A stretch of 64,000 bases of DNA, from assembly GCF_001422725.1 (NCBI RefSeq), contig NZ_LMMA01000032.1, positions 605,198-669,197 of the forward strand. The letters are read 5' to 3'. Positions 18,073-27,041 of the stretch are shown piece after piece. The notes below the pieces were generated by a model. The model searched no databases. It was not told where the DNA came from and saw only the letters and a program-made list of their open reading frames with translations. Within the stretch, counting starts at the first letter, position 1. Every line of letters starts with the position of its first letter. Source of the DNA: Flavobacterium sp. Leaf82 (lineage in GTDB: Bacteria > Bacteroidota > Bacteroidia > Flavobacteriales > Flavobacteriaceae). The translations under genes were made by a program, and so were the position numbers.

Positions 18073-21000
18073 ATGTTAGATAAAATCATACAGTTTAGTA
18101 TACGGAATAAGTTCGTCATACTATTACTTACCCTTGTATTAATAGCTTGGGGAAGCTATTCGCTCAAACAATTACCACTAGATGCCTTGCCGGATATCAC
18201 CAATAATCAGGTGCAGATCATTACGACAGCGCCTACATTGGCAAGTCAGGAAGTCGAACAATTAATTACATATCCGCTGGAACAAGCCGTAAAAACAGTT
18301 CCGGATATTATAGAACTTCGCAGTATTTCGCGGTTTGGATTATCAGTTGTTACCGTTGTTTTCGAGGACGACGTAGATATTTATTGGGCAAGAGAACAAA
18401 TATTTCAACGCTTAAAACAAGCCGAAGAAAATATTCCCGCCTATGCCGGTTCACCAGAATTAGCGCCAATTACCACAGGTTTAGGAGAAATTTACCAATA
18501 CGATGTTTATGCCAAAAAAGGGTATGAAAACAAGTACGACGCCATAAAATTAAGAACCATTCAGGATTGGATTATTATTCCGCAATTGCAAGGCGTTAAA
18601 GGTGTTGCAGATGTGAGTACCTGGGGCGGAAAACTAAAACAATATGAAATCGCCGTAAACCCAAATACCCTTAATAGTTTGGGTGTTACGATTACAGAGA
18701 TTTTTAATGCCTTAGAAAAAAACAACCAAAATACAGGCGGCGCTTATATCGAAAAAGATCAATTAGCGTATTTTATTCGTGGTGTAGGAATGGCAAAAGG
18801 AACGAATGATTTAGGAAATGTGGTCGTTAAAAACCGAAATGGTTCACCCGTTTTAGTCCGTGATGTTGCCGAAGTCCGCGAAGGTGTTGCCCTGCGTTAC
18901 GGCGCATCAACAAAAGACGGAAAAGGAGAAATTGTTTCCGGAATGGTTTTAATGCTAAAAGGAGAAAACTCCAGCGCCGTTGTCGACAGAATCAAGGAAA
19001 GAATGATCCAGATTAATAAAAGTCTGCCCGAAGGGGTAGTTGCCGAAGCTTTTATTGATAGAGGAAAACTAGTCGATAATGCAATAGGAACCGTTACAAA
19101 GAATTTATTAGAAGGCGCTTTAATCGTGATTTTTGTCCTGATTTTGTTTTTGGGGAATCTTCGTGCAGGATTAATCGTTGCCTCGGTAATTCCGTTGGCG
19201 ATGCTTTTTGCTGTTATATTAATGAATGCTTTTGGCGTAAGCGGAAATTTAATGAGCTTAGGGGCAATCGATTTTGGAATCATTGTCGATGGAGCCGTAA
19301 TTATTGTCGAAGCCACCATGCATCATTTACAACAACTGAAACGCAAAAAAAAATTATCGCAAACCGAAATGGATGTCGAAGTGTATAATTCGGCTTCAAA
19401 AATCAGGAATAGTGCAGCTTTTGGAGAAATCATCATTTTGATTGTTTACTTGCCAATTCTCGCTTTGGTTGGTACCGAAGGAAAAATGTTCAAACCCATG
19501 GCAATGACCGTTGGTTTTGCCGTTGCCGGAGCTTTTATCCTTTCCCTGACTTATGTGCCTATGATGAGCGCTTTGTTCTTATCTAAAAATACTGAGCACA
19601 AAGAAAATTTCAGCGACAGAATGATGGCTTGGCTAGAGTCATTTTATACGCCATTATTAGAAAAAGCGTTGCAATTTAAAAAGATCGTTTTAGGAATTTC
19701 ACTTGGTTTGTTTGCATTCGGATTAATTGTTTTTAATAGTATGGGAGGAGAATTTATCCCAACTATCGAAGAAGGAGATTTAGCTATAAATGCGACTATT
19801 ATGACCGGAAGTTCGCTTACGCAGATGGTAGAAACGACCACAAAATACGAGCAGATATTAAAAGCAAAATTTCCCGAGATAAAAACCATTGTAACCAAAA
19901 TAGGAAGCGGGGAAATCCCGACAGATCCCATGCCTATAGAAAGTGGTGATTTGATTATTGTTTTGAAAGACAAAAAAGAATGGGGACGAAAATATCACAA
20001 TTGGGAAGAATTGGCAAATGCCATGAAAGAAGAAATGGAAGTAATTCCCGGAGCCAATATTGAGATTTCGCAACCCATACAAATGCGTTTCAACGAATTA
20101 ATGACCGGAAGCCGAAGCGATATTGCCATTAAAATTTTTGGTGATGACTTAGAAATTCTGGATGCTAAAGCAAACGAGTTAATTTCGAAGATTAAAAGCA
20201 TTGAAGGCATTGGAGATTTAAAAGCGGATAAAGTAACCGGATTGCCTCAAATTACCATTAAATACGATTACAATAAAATTGCTTTATACGGATTGAATAT
20301 TTCAGACATCAATCAAATTATTCGTTCGTCGTTTGCCGGAGAAAGTGCCGGAAAAATCTATGACGAAAGCAAAAGATTTGATGTCGTAGTAAGAATGAAT
20401 CAGGACAATCGCGCAGATATTACAGATGTAAGTAATTTGTTTATTCCGTTGCCAAACGGACAGCAAGTACCGCTTTCGCAAGTAGCAACGGTCGATTATG
20501 AGCAAGGTCCGGTGCAGGTCACGCGTGAAGACGGAAAACGCAGAATTACCGTTGGTTTAAATGTTCGTGGTCGCGATATTAAAAGTGTTGTAGAGGAAAT
20601 TCAGCAAAAATTAGATAAAAATTTTAAACTTCCTGCCGGTTATTACGTAACCTATGGGGGTCAGTTTGAGAATTTAATCGAAGCGACAAAACGACTTTCG
20701 ATCGCATTGCCAATGGCGTTAGGTTTAATCTTGGTTTTGCTTTATTTCACCTTTAAAAGTTTCAAACAAGCGGCATTGATTTTTACTGCAATTCCGTTAT
20801 CCGCAATTGGAGGTGTTTTTGCACTCTGGATGCGCGGAATGCCGTTTAGTATTTCGGCAGGAATTGGTTTCATTGCTTTATTCGGAATTGCCGTTTTAAA
20901 CGGAATCGTATTGATTTCGTATTTCAATCAACTCAAAACCGAAGGAATTTTGGATCCGTTGCATAGAGTTTTAATAGGGACCAAAACGAGATTACGTCCT

Positions 21001-21225
21001 GTTTTAATGACTGCGGCTGTTGCCTCTTTAGGATTTTTGCCAATGGCATTATCAACGAGCGGAGGAGCAGAGGTTCAGAAACCTTTAGCAACTGTAGTAA
21101 TTGGTGGTTTATTTTCTGCAACATTATTAACGCTGATCGTTTTACCGATTTTGTATTTGCTTTTAGAGAAGAAGTTTAACCGCAAAGAGCGCGAAGATTT
21201 ACGCGAAGAACGCAAAGAAGATTAA
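18073..21225 (+). CDS. CzcA/CusA-family heavy-metal RND efflux pump
   Basis: About 1050 residues from ATG 18073 (MLDKIIQFSIRNK); the open frame starts at 18007 but the first 22 residues are unlike the family. This is the inner-membrane RND subunit. TM1 is at about 10-30, a large periplasmic domain follows, and TM4 carries GAIDFGIIVDGAVIIVE, the charged motif of the heavy-metal (HME) branch, closest to the divalent Zn/Co/Cd type. The C-terminal half repeats the 6-TM plus periplasmic layout. The last residues (FNRKEREDLREERKED) are encoded by a CGCAAAG-type repeat rather than by family sequence. It works with the TolC and adaptor genes that follow. Confidence 0.93.
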   Translation: MLDKIIQFSIRNKFVILLLTLVLIAWGSYSLKQLPLDALPDITNNQVQIITTAPTLASQEVEQLITYPLEQAVKTVPDIIELRSISRFGLSVVTVVFEDDVDIYWAREQIFQRLKQAEENIPAYAGSPELAPITTGLGEIYQYDVYAKKGYENKYDAIKLRTIQDWIIIPQLQGVKGVADVSTWGGKLKQYEIAVNPNTLNSLGVTITEIFNALEKNNQNTGGAYIEKDQLAYFIRGVGMAKGTNDLGNVVVKNRNGSPVLVRDVAEVREGVALRYGASTKDGKGEIVSGMVLMLKGENSSAVVDRIKERMIQINKSLPEGVVAEAFIDRGKLVDNAIGTVTKNLLEGALIVIFVLILFLGNLRAGLIVASVIPLAMLFAVILMNAFGVSGNLMSLGAIDFGIIVDGAVIIVEATMHHLQQLKRKKKLSQTEMDVEVYNSASKIRNSAAFGEIIILIVYLPILALVGTEGKMFKPMAMTVGFAVAGAFILSLTYVPMMSALFLSKNTEHKENFSDRMMAWLESFYTPLLEKALQFKKIVLGISLGLFAFGLIVFNSMGGEFIPTIEEGDLAINATIMTGSSLTQMVETTTKYEQILKAKFPEIKTIVTKIGSGEIPTDPMPIESGDLIIVLKDKKEWGRKYHNWEELANAMKEEMEVIPGANIEISQPIQMRFNELMTGSRSDIAIKIFGDDLEILDAKANELISKIKSIEGIGDLKADKVTGLPQITIKYDYNKIALYGLNISDINQIIRSSFAGESAGKIYDESKRFDVVVRMNQDNRADITDVSNLFIPLPNGQQVPLSQVATVDYEQGPVQVTREDGKRRITVGLNVRGRDIKSVVEEIQQKLDKNFKLPAGYYVTYGGQFENLIEATKRLSIALPMALGLILVLLYFTFKSFKQAALIFTAIPLSAIGGVFALWMRGMPFSISAGIGFIALFGIAVLNGIVLISYFNQLKTEGILDPLHRVLIGTKTRLRPVLMTAAVASLGFLPMALSTSGGAEVQKPLATVVIGGLFSATLLTLIVLPILYLLLEKKFNRKEREDLREERKED

Positions 21226-21381
21226 AAAGAGACAAGATGAAAGACACAAGATATAACTTAGACAAAACAAACTTTGCAATAATTCCTTTGCGAACTTTAC
21301 TTTTAAAACTTTTATTACTGCATTCAAAAGAAAAAGCCTTTGCGAACTTTGCGAATCTTCCTTTGCGCTCTTTGCGGTTAA
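21176..21381. repeat. CGCAAAG repeat pair, inverted, spanning the pump/TolC junction
   Basis: A roughly 45-base unit starting TTAACCGCAAAGAGCGC (21176-21220) is repeated in inverted orientation at 21337-21381 (ending GCGCTCTTTGCGGTTAA). The outer 17 bases match exactly apart from one base; the inner parts are diverged. The first copy codes for the pump's C-terminal tail; the second lies in the open frame before the TolC signal peptide. A smaller related piece is at 21284-21300. Confidence 0.8.
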
Positions 21382-22589
21382 ACACGCTCCAATTGGCCAA
21401 TAAAACATTGTGGTTAATTGCATTTCTATTGATCACTACATTTTCGCAAGCACAAGGAAAAATCAGCTTAGAAAAAGCAATCGAACTTGCCAAATCAAAC
21501 AACATCGATTTAAAAATTGCCGATAAAGAAATAGAAAAACAAACCGTTCTAAAAAAGACAGCATTTCAGCCGGAAGCGCTTCAGGTGCAATATCAGGGCG
21601 GACAATTTAATAGTGTAGATTTTGATCATAATGTTTCGATTCAGCAGTTTTTCCCGATAGGAAACATCACAAAAGCCAATCGTCAATTGCAGGAAGAACT
21701 GGTAAAACTAGCCGAAAAACGAAAAGCATTATCTTCTTATGAAATAGAAAAAGCCGTAACGTTATCGTATTATCAATATTTATATGGCGTTTCGATTCAG
21801 AAATTAAACTCGGAACTCAATGATATTTACACTAAGTTTTTAAAGAATGCAGAACTGCGTTTTCAAACCGGAGAAAGCGGAAACATTGAAGTTATTAGCG
21901 CTAAAGCGAAAGTAAAAGAGATCGAAACGCAAAAAGCACAATTAGAATATGATTTGGCGATTTACCAAAAGCAATTGCAATTTTTTGTTCAGACCAATGA
22001 AAATATCATTCCTGACGATCAAACATCGTTGCAATATACCGTTCTAAAAGAACAGGAAAATACGAAAGCAGAAAGTTTATTGACGGATTATTATGAGCAG
22101 CAAATCTCGGTTTATCAAAAAGAAGCCAATACGTATAAAGCCATGCGAACGCCAAAATTAGGTTTGGGTTATTTTGCTCAAACTATTAATACTCAATCCT
22201 TGTTTCAGGGTTTTACCGCCGGATTGCAAATTCCGTTGTTTGGTGGTGTGAATACCGCAAAAGCTCAGGCATCGGCAATTAGTATTTCGCAATCACAGTT
22301 GGCTTTGGATAAAAATAAATTAACGCTGAACCTGCAAAAACAAGAATTGCAAAACAATTTTGCCAAGCAGCAAAAAGCATTAGAATATTATCAAAATGAA
22401 GGTTTGCAATATGCCGATCAGATTATTAATACAGCACAAAAAAGTTATGCGAATGGCGATATGAGTTATTGGTCGTACATCAGTTTTTTGAATCAGGCAA
22501 TTGATATTAAAAAACAATATACAGAGGCAACTCATACTTTTAATCAAAGCGCTATAGAACTTCAATTTCCAATCCTCAAAAACAATTAA
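21237..22589 (+). CDS. TolC-family outer-membrane efflux protein
   Basis: An OMF-type protein with two helical hairpin repeats (EKAIELAKSNNIDLKIADKEIEKQ, NAELRFQTGESGNIEVISAKAKVKEIETQ and a second set near the C-terminus), the channel partner of the RND pump. The start is uncertain. ATG 21237 gives 450 residues but puts about 55 residues, partly repeat-coded, before the hydrophobic signal segment. TTG 21393 (LANKTLWLIAFLLITTFSQAQ) gives a normal signal peptide but lacks a clear ribosome-binding site. It lies 11 bases after the pump and 2 bases before the adaptor. Confidence 0.88.
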   Translation: MKDTRYNLDKTNFAIIPLRTLLLKLLLLHSKEKAFANFANLPLRSLRLNTLQLANKTLWLIAFLLITTFSQAQGKISLEKAIELAKSNNIDLKIADKEIEKQTVLKKTAFQPEALQVQYQGGQFNSVDFDHNVSIQQFFPIGNITKANRQLQEELVKLAEKRKALSSYEIEKAVTLSYYQYLYGVSIQKLNSELNDIYTKFLKNAELRFQTGESGNIEVISAKAKVKEIETQKAQLEYDLAIYQKQLQFFVQTNENIIPDDQTSLQYTVLKEQENTKAESLLTDYYEQQISVYQKEANTYKAMRTPKLGLGYFAQTINTQSLFQGFTAGLQIPLFGGVNTAKAQASAISISQSQLALDKNKLTLNLQKQELQNNFAKQQKALEYYQNEGLQYADQIINTAQKSYANGDMSYWSYISFLNQAIDIKKQYTEATHTFNQSAIELQFPILKNN

Positions 22590-22591
22590 AA

Positions 22592-23833
22592 ATGAAAATA
22601 AATTTAACCGCAAAATTCACAAAGATTGTATCGCAAAGTTCGCAAAGAAGATTAGCTTATAGCTTATTGCTTATAGCCTACAGCGGAATATTAATTTCCT
22701 GCAATGAAAAGAAAACAGAAGAACCTCAGGAAGAAGAAAAGTCCCAAACAGAAGTTGCCTTAAACGAATCTCAATATAAAACTGTTGGGATCGAAACTGG
22801 ATTTGTAGAGAACAGAAACCTGAATAAAGTCATAAAAGCAAATGGTTACACAACCGTTCCGCCACAAAATTCTGCCGAAGTTTCGACTTTGATAGGAGGA
22901 ACTGTAAAGGATATTTTTGTTCTGGAAGGCACTTTTGTCAACAAAGGAAAAGTTTTGGCTACGATTCAGAATCTGGAAGTTATCGAAATGCAGGAAGATT
23001 ATCATTCGGCTACAGCCAATATTGAATATTTGCAATTAGAATACAATCGCCAGAAAACCTTAAGCGATGAAAATGTAAATCCGAGGAAAGTTTTTCAGGA
23101 AGTAAAATCAAAATTGGCGGCAGAAAGAGCCAGAGCACAAGCCGCAAAAAACAAATTAGATGCTTTGCATGTGAGTACAAAAGGCAGTACTTCGTTAGTG
23201 CCAATTGTAGCGCCAATTAGTGGTTATGTGGGTAATATAAAAATCGCAAAAGGCGCTTATGCACAAACCGGAGTTGCCTTGTTTGAGGTAGTAGATAATA
23301 GCCAGATGCATCTGGATCTAAATGTTTACGAGAAAGATTTAGGTTCTATCTCGATTGGGCAGATAATTGATTTTGTGCTCACAAATCAATCAAACAAATC
23401 GATTAAAGGAAAGATATTTGGAATTAATAAATCCTTTTCTAACGAAAGTAAAACGGTCGCGGTTCATGCTAAAATCGAATCGGCAGATGCAAAAGGATTG
23501 ATTCCCGGGATGTACGTTTCGGCGAATATCAACATCACAAATGCCACCGTTCCTGCGTTACCAAAAGATGCCGTGGTTCGAAATGCTGATAAGTATTTTG
23601 TTTTTGTTCAGGAAGATGAACACGCAGAACATCAGGAAAATAAATCTGAAGAGGGAAAAGCTCATGAAAAAGAAATTCATTTTAAAGCCATTGAAGTGAT
23701 TCCCGGAACGACAGATTTAGGGTTTACAGAAGTAAAGTTTGTAGACAAAATTGATTCTGATGCTAAAATTGTGACAAAAGGAGCTTTTTATTTACTTTCT
23801 GCAATGAAAGGCGGAGGAGAGCACGGGCACTGA
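22592..23833 (+). CDS. RND efflux periplasmic adaptor lipoprotein (CzcB/CusB type)
   Basis: 413 residues. A lipoprotein signal (LLLIAYSGILISC, lipobox Cys near 36) is preceded by a long n-region (KFTKIVSQSSQRR) coded by a CGCAAAG repeat. The mature part has the adaptor order: barrel-sandwich hybrid (TVKDIFVLEGTFVNKGKVLATIQN), helical hairpin (about 125-185), second lipoyl half (IVAPISGYVGNIKIAKGAYAQTG), beta-barrel and membrane-proximal domain. A His/Glu-rich insert (EDEHAEHQENKSEEGKAHEKE, about 345-366) and the terminal GGGEHGH may bind metal. Third gene of the efflux operon. Confidence 0.92.
   Translation: MKINLTAKFTKIVSQSSQRRLAYSLLLIAYSGILISCNEKKTEEPQEEEKSQTEVALNESQYKTVGIETGFVENRNLNKVIKANGYTTVPPQNSAEVSTLIGGTVKDIFVLEGTFVNKGKVLATIQNLEVIEMQEDYHSATANIEYLQLEYNRQKTLSDENVNPRKVFQEVKSKLAAERARAQAAKNKLDALHVSTKGSTSLVPIVAPISGYVGNIKIAKGAYAQTGVALFEVVDNSQMHLDLNVYEKDLGSISIGQIIDFVLTNQSNKSIKGKIFGINKSFSNESKTVAVHAKIESADAKGLIPGMYVSANINITNATVPALPKDAVVRNADKYFVFVQEDEHAEHQENKSEEGKAHEKEIHFKAIEVIPGTTDLGFTEVKFVDKIDSDAKIVTKGAFYLLSAMKGGGEHGH
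22604..22650 (+). repeat. CGCAAAG repeat inside the adaptor signal region
   Basis: TTAACCGCAAAATTCACAAAG followed by TCGCAAAGTTCGCAAAGAAG, the same family as at 21176 and 21337, here in frame and translated as the n-region of the lipoprotein signal. An AGCTTATAGCTTATTGC mini-repeat follows directly (22653-22682) and codes for the hydrophobic core. Confidence 0.7.
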
Positions 23834-23844
23834 TTTTTTTTAAG

Positions 23845-24252
23845 GTTCTAAGTTACTAAGATTCTAAGGTGCTGAGGTTTTTCTATCTTACTTATATTTA
23901 CCGCACTATTTGTCATTTCGACGAAGGAGAAATCTTCACGAGAAGCTCGACAAAGATTGAATTATTTTTTAATTCAGCGGTTGATAAGCCGCTGGCTTTA
24001 GCCAAAACATTTCAACTAAAGCCTCCCAAATTGATTTGATAAAATCTCCAGCTAAAGCTGAAGGCAATTTAATTATAGTTTTGAAATCAGTGGAAACTTA
24101 AAAACTTTGTGACTTTGCGTCTTTGGGAGATTAAAATTGTTCAACTTGAAAACATTTGCAACAAAAATTGTAAATTTAGAAAGTATTTTAATGGCTGTTA
24201 AAACAACTATTACAGGTAAACTTGAAACAAAGAAAACCTGAAACCTGAAACA
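23845..24252. repeat. Cluster of five repeat families between adaptor and P-type ATPase
   Basis: This gap holds in order: a CTAAG array (23848-23870); one GTCATTTCGACGAAGGAG arm (about 23911-23934) with an imperfect partner; a GCCGCTGGCTTTAGCC / CCAGCTAAAGCTGAAGG element (about 23980-24066); an ACTTTGTGACTTTGCGTCTTTG unit (about 24104-24126), related to the CGCAAAG family in reverse; and an ACCTGAAACCTGAAAC unit (about 24236-24251) next to the ATPase start. No gene. It works as a landing zone for dispersed elements. Confidence 0.65.
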
Positions 24253-24260
24253 AATTTTTT

Positions 24261-26267
24261 ATGGAACATACACATACAGAAGAAAAAATAATAAAAAAGA
24301 AACCAAAACAATCCAGTTGCTGCTGTTCGCATGAGGAACCGGTACATAATGAAAATGACGGACACGATCATGGACACGATCACGATCATGAACATAATGC
24401 AGAAGGAGGATTATTCAAAATGTTCTTGCCGGCGATTATCTCATTTGTCTTATTGCTTATAGGTATTGGGTTTGACAACTATTTTCCGCAAACCTGGTTT
24501 ACCGGTTATGTTAGAATTGCCTGGTATATTGTGGCATATTTGCCTGTAGGATTACCGGTTTTGAGAGAAGCGTACGAAAGCATTACAAAAGGCGATGTTT
24601 TCTCAGAATTTTTCCTGATGTGTATTGCTACGATTGGAGCTTTTGCCATTGGCGAATTTCCTGAAGGTGTTGCGGTTATGCTGTTTTATACCATTGGAGA
24701 AAACTTTCAGGGATTGGCGGTAAGTCGTGCAAAATCGAATATAAAAAGTCTACTCGATCAGCGTCCGGACGAAGTCAGCGTTTTAGAGAATAATGTTGCC
24801 ACAAAAGTCAAAGCGGCTGATGTTGCCATAGGATCGATTATTCAGCTTAAAGCGGGAGAAAAACTAGGTTTAGATGGAGAATTATTATCAGATACAGCTT
24901 CGTTTAATACGGCTGCTTTAACAGGCGAAAGTAAACCTGATACCAAGGTAAAAGGAGAAACGGTTCTTGCAGGAATGATCAACGGAAACACGATTGCACT
25001 GGTAAAAGTAACAACGGCATATAAAGACAGTAAACTTTCTAAGATTTTAGAAATGGTACAAAATGCGACGACCAAAAAAGCGCCAGCCGAATTGTTTATC
25101 CGCAAATTTGCCAAGATTTATACGCCAATCGTAGTATATCTGGCAATTGCGATTTGTTTGTTGCCATGGCTTATTGTAGATAATTATGTCTTTAGCGATT
25201 GGTTATACAGAGCTTTGGTTTTCCTGGTAATTTCATGTCCTTGCGCTTTGGTTATTAGTATTCCGTTAGGGTATTTTGGCGGAATTGGCGCTGCAAGTAA
25301 AAACGGAATTCTGTTTAAAGGAAGTAATTTTCTGGATAGTATTTCGACGATTCAGAATGTGGTGATGGATAAAACCGGAACCATGACCGAAGGTGTTTTT
25401 AAAGTTCAGGAAGTCATTATTCAGGAAGGTTTCGATAAAGAAGAAATCTTAAAATTAGTCAACGTTTTAGAAAGCCAAAGTACACATCCGGTGGCAACGG
25501 CAATTCATAATCATGTAGGTAAAATTGATGCTTTAATCGAATTAAAAAATGTAGAAGAAATTTCAGGGCATGGTTTAAAAGCGGTAATAAACGGAAAAGA
25601 ACTGCATGTTGGGAATTTTAAATTAATGGATAAATTCAATATAAAATATGATTTAGATCCCAATGAAGTTGTCTATACCACAATTGCAATTGCTTACGAT
25701 AATAAATTTGCCGGATATCTGACTATTGCAGACGAAATTAAAGAAGATGCACAAGAAGCGGTGAATAAACTAAAAGCCTTAGGTGTTAAAGTAACAATGC
25801 TTAGTGGTGATAAAACGAATGTTGTACAGTTTGTAGCTGATAAATTAGGAATCACAAATGCGTACGGAGATTTACTTCCGGAAGATAAAGTGAATAAACT
25901 AAACGAGATTAAAGCCAAAAATGAAACCGTAGCTTTTGTGGGCGATGGTGTAAATGATGCTCCGGTAATCGCTTTAAGTACGGTGGGAATTGCAATGGGA
26001 GGTTTAGGAAGCGATGCTACAATCGAAACTGCCGATGTGGTGATTCAGGATGATAAACCAAGCAAAATTGCAATGGCAATAAACATTGGGAAACAAACGA
26101 AAAAAATCGTCTGGCAAAATATCACTTTAGCTTTTGTCGTAAAAGCTTTTGTACTAATTCTTGGTGCCGGCGGACTTGCTACAATGTGGGAAGCTGTTTT
26201 TGCCGATGTTGGAGTCGCATTATTGGCAATATTAAACGCTGTGAGAATCCAGAAGATGAAGTTTTAA
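24261..26267 (+). CDS. P1B-type heavy-metal ATPase (Zn/Cd-type), His-rich N-terminus
   Basis: A 668-residue metal-pumping ATPase. Instead of an HMA domain the N-terminus (about 10-45) has CCCSHEEP followed by a His/Asp run (HDHGHDHDHEH), a different metal-binding device. TM helices follow; the ion-binding motif is CPC (326-328) with SIPLGYFGGIG after it, typical of Zn/Cd/Pb exporters. D370 in DKTGT is the phosphorylated residue; TGES, HP (STHPVATA), GDGVND and C-terminal helices are present. It exports divalent metal from the cytoplasm and complements the RND system upstream. Own terminator. Confidence 0.93.
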   Translation: MEHTHTEEKIIKKKPKQSSCCCSHEEPVHNENDGHDHGHDHDHEHNAEGGLFKMFLPAIISFVLLLIGIGFDNYFPQTWFTGYVRIAWYIVAYLPVGLPVLREAYESITKGDVFSEFFLMCIATIGAFAIGEFPEGVAVMLFYTIGENFQGLAVSRAKSNIKSLLDQRPDEVSVLENNVATKVKAADVAIGSIIQLKAGEKLGLDGELLSDTASFNTAALTGESKPDTKVKGETVLAGMINGNTIALVKVTTAYKDSKLSKILEMVQNATTKKAPAELFIRKFAKIYTPIVVYLAIAICLLPWLIVDNYVFSDWLYRALVFLVISCPCALVISIPLGYFGGIGAASKNGILFKGSNFLDSISTIQNVVMDKTGTMTEGVFKVQEVIIQEGFDKEEILKLVNVLESQSTHPVATAIHNHVGKIDALIELKNVEEISGHGLKAVINGKELHVGNFKLMDKFNIKYDLDPNEVVYTTIAIAYDNKFAGYLTIADEIKEDAQEAVNKLKALGVKVTMLSGDKTNVVQFVADKLGITNAYGDLLPEDKVNKLNEIKAKNETVAFVGDGVNDAPVIALSTVGIAMGGLGSDATIETADVVIQDDKPSKIAMAINIGKQTKKIVWQNITLAFVVKAFVLILGAGGLATMWEAVFADVGVALLAILNAVRIQKMKF

Positions 26268-26290
26268 TTCAGCATTTCATTATAAATATA

Positions 26291-26324
26291 AAAATCCCAA
26301 TTCATTTGTTTGAATTGGGATTTT
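26291..26324. terminator. Terminator of the P-type ATPase
   Basis: A perfect 14-bp stem (26291-26304 with 26311-26324, AAAATCCCAATTCA) with a 6-base loop and flanking A/T runs. Confidence 0.85.
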
Positions 26325-26371
26325 CTATTTATTATAATTAAACTGTTGGATGTAATCCAAAAAAAATAATT

Positions 26372-26507
26372 AAACACATAGAAACATAGGTTTTAGATGT
26401 TTAAAAGAGTGTAAAAAAAGAAACTAGTTTCTTCACACATACCTATGTTTGTTAATGTGAGTGAAACGCCTTTTATAAGTTTACAGAATCTATGGTTCTA
26501 TGTGTTT
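26372..26507. repeat. Inverted-repeat element with AAACACATAGAAACATAG arms
   Basis: Arms at 26372-26389 and 26490-26507 match at 17 of 18 bases in inverted orientation. Inside is a perfect 16-bp palindrome AAGAAACTAGTTTCTT (26418-26433). A related fragment ending CTAGTTTCTATGTGTTT lies at about 29678-29694. No gene inside; a small non-coding repeat, possibly a MITE-like or REP-like unit. Confidence 0.7.
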
Positions 26508-26527
26508 TAAAAAAAAGATTCAAGGGG

Positions 26528-26929
26528 TTACAACTTCTTCAAATGTTTTTGTTCCTGAATTTCTCCATTACCAAAAGACCAATTCTCCAGACCATTATTT
26601 TCTAATAAAACAATGATCACGTTATTAATCAAAATTTGGGTCGATGCAGCAATTCTGGTCACAATTTGATGGTATAATTTCTTTTTTTGTTCTAAAGATC
26701 TTCCTTGTCCTGCTGTAATTTGCACATAAATAATTTCATCAGAATGTGAAATCCCAAGGTAACTTTCAGGATATTTTATTTGATGCGTTTCCAGTTCTTC
26801 AATGACATGAAAATAATCAGCTGCGGGAATATTAAATTCTTGTATTAAAGATTGATGTATAGCTTGAGAGATATTGTTTTTAGTTTCAAGTGAAAGTTTT
26901 TTAGGAAGGCTTATTCTAACAAATGGCAT
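26528..26929 (-). CDS. Tautomerase-family protein (4-OT/MIF fold)
   Basis: Start chosen at ATG 26929 because it gives MPFVRISLPK: removal of Met exposes Pro-1, the catalytic base of the tautomerase superfamily. The frame runs on upstream but without family sequence. About 133 residues with two beta-alpha-beta halves (RISLPKKLSLETKNNISQAIHQSL and IYVQITAGQGRSLEQKKKLYHQIV), the fused tautomerase layout; LENWSFGNG near the C-terminus is typical. Reaction on 2-oxo or enol acids expected; the natural substrate is unknown. Confidence 0.85.
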   Translation of the reverse strand: MPFVRISLPKKLSLETKNNISQAIHQSLIQEFNIPAADYFHVIEELETHQIKYPESYLGISHSDEIIYVQITAGQGRSLEQKKKLYHQIVTRIAASTQILINNVIIVLLENNGLENWSFGNGEIQEQKHLKKL

Positions 26930-26998
26930 TTTAGTATAATTTAATAATGTACTAACAAAGATAAAGGCTCTTTTTGAAAGAGTAACACCATTTAAAAG

Positions 26999-27028
26999 AA
27001 AACCCCGAAATATTACTTTCGGGGTTTT
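26999..27028 (-). terminator. Terminator of the sulfatase gene
   Basis: A 12-bp perfect stem AAAACCCCGAAA (26999-27010) with 27017-27028, followed on the minus strand by T-rich sequence, 13 bases after the sulfatase stop. Confidence 0.85.
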
Positions 27029-27041
27029 GTATTTAGAGCTA

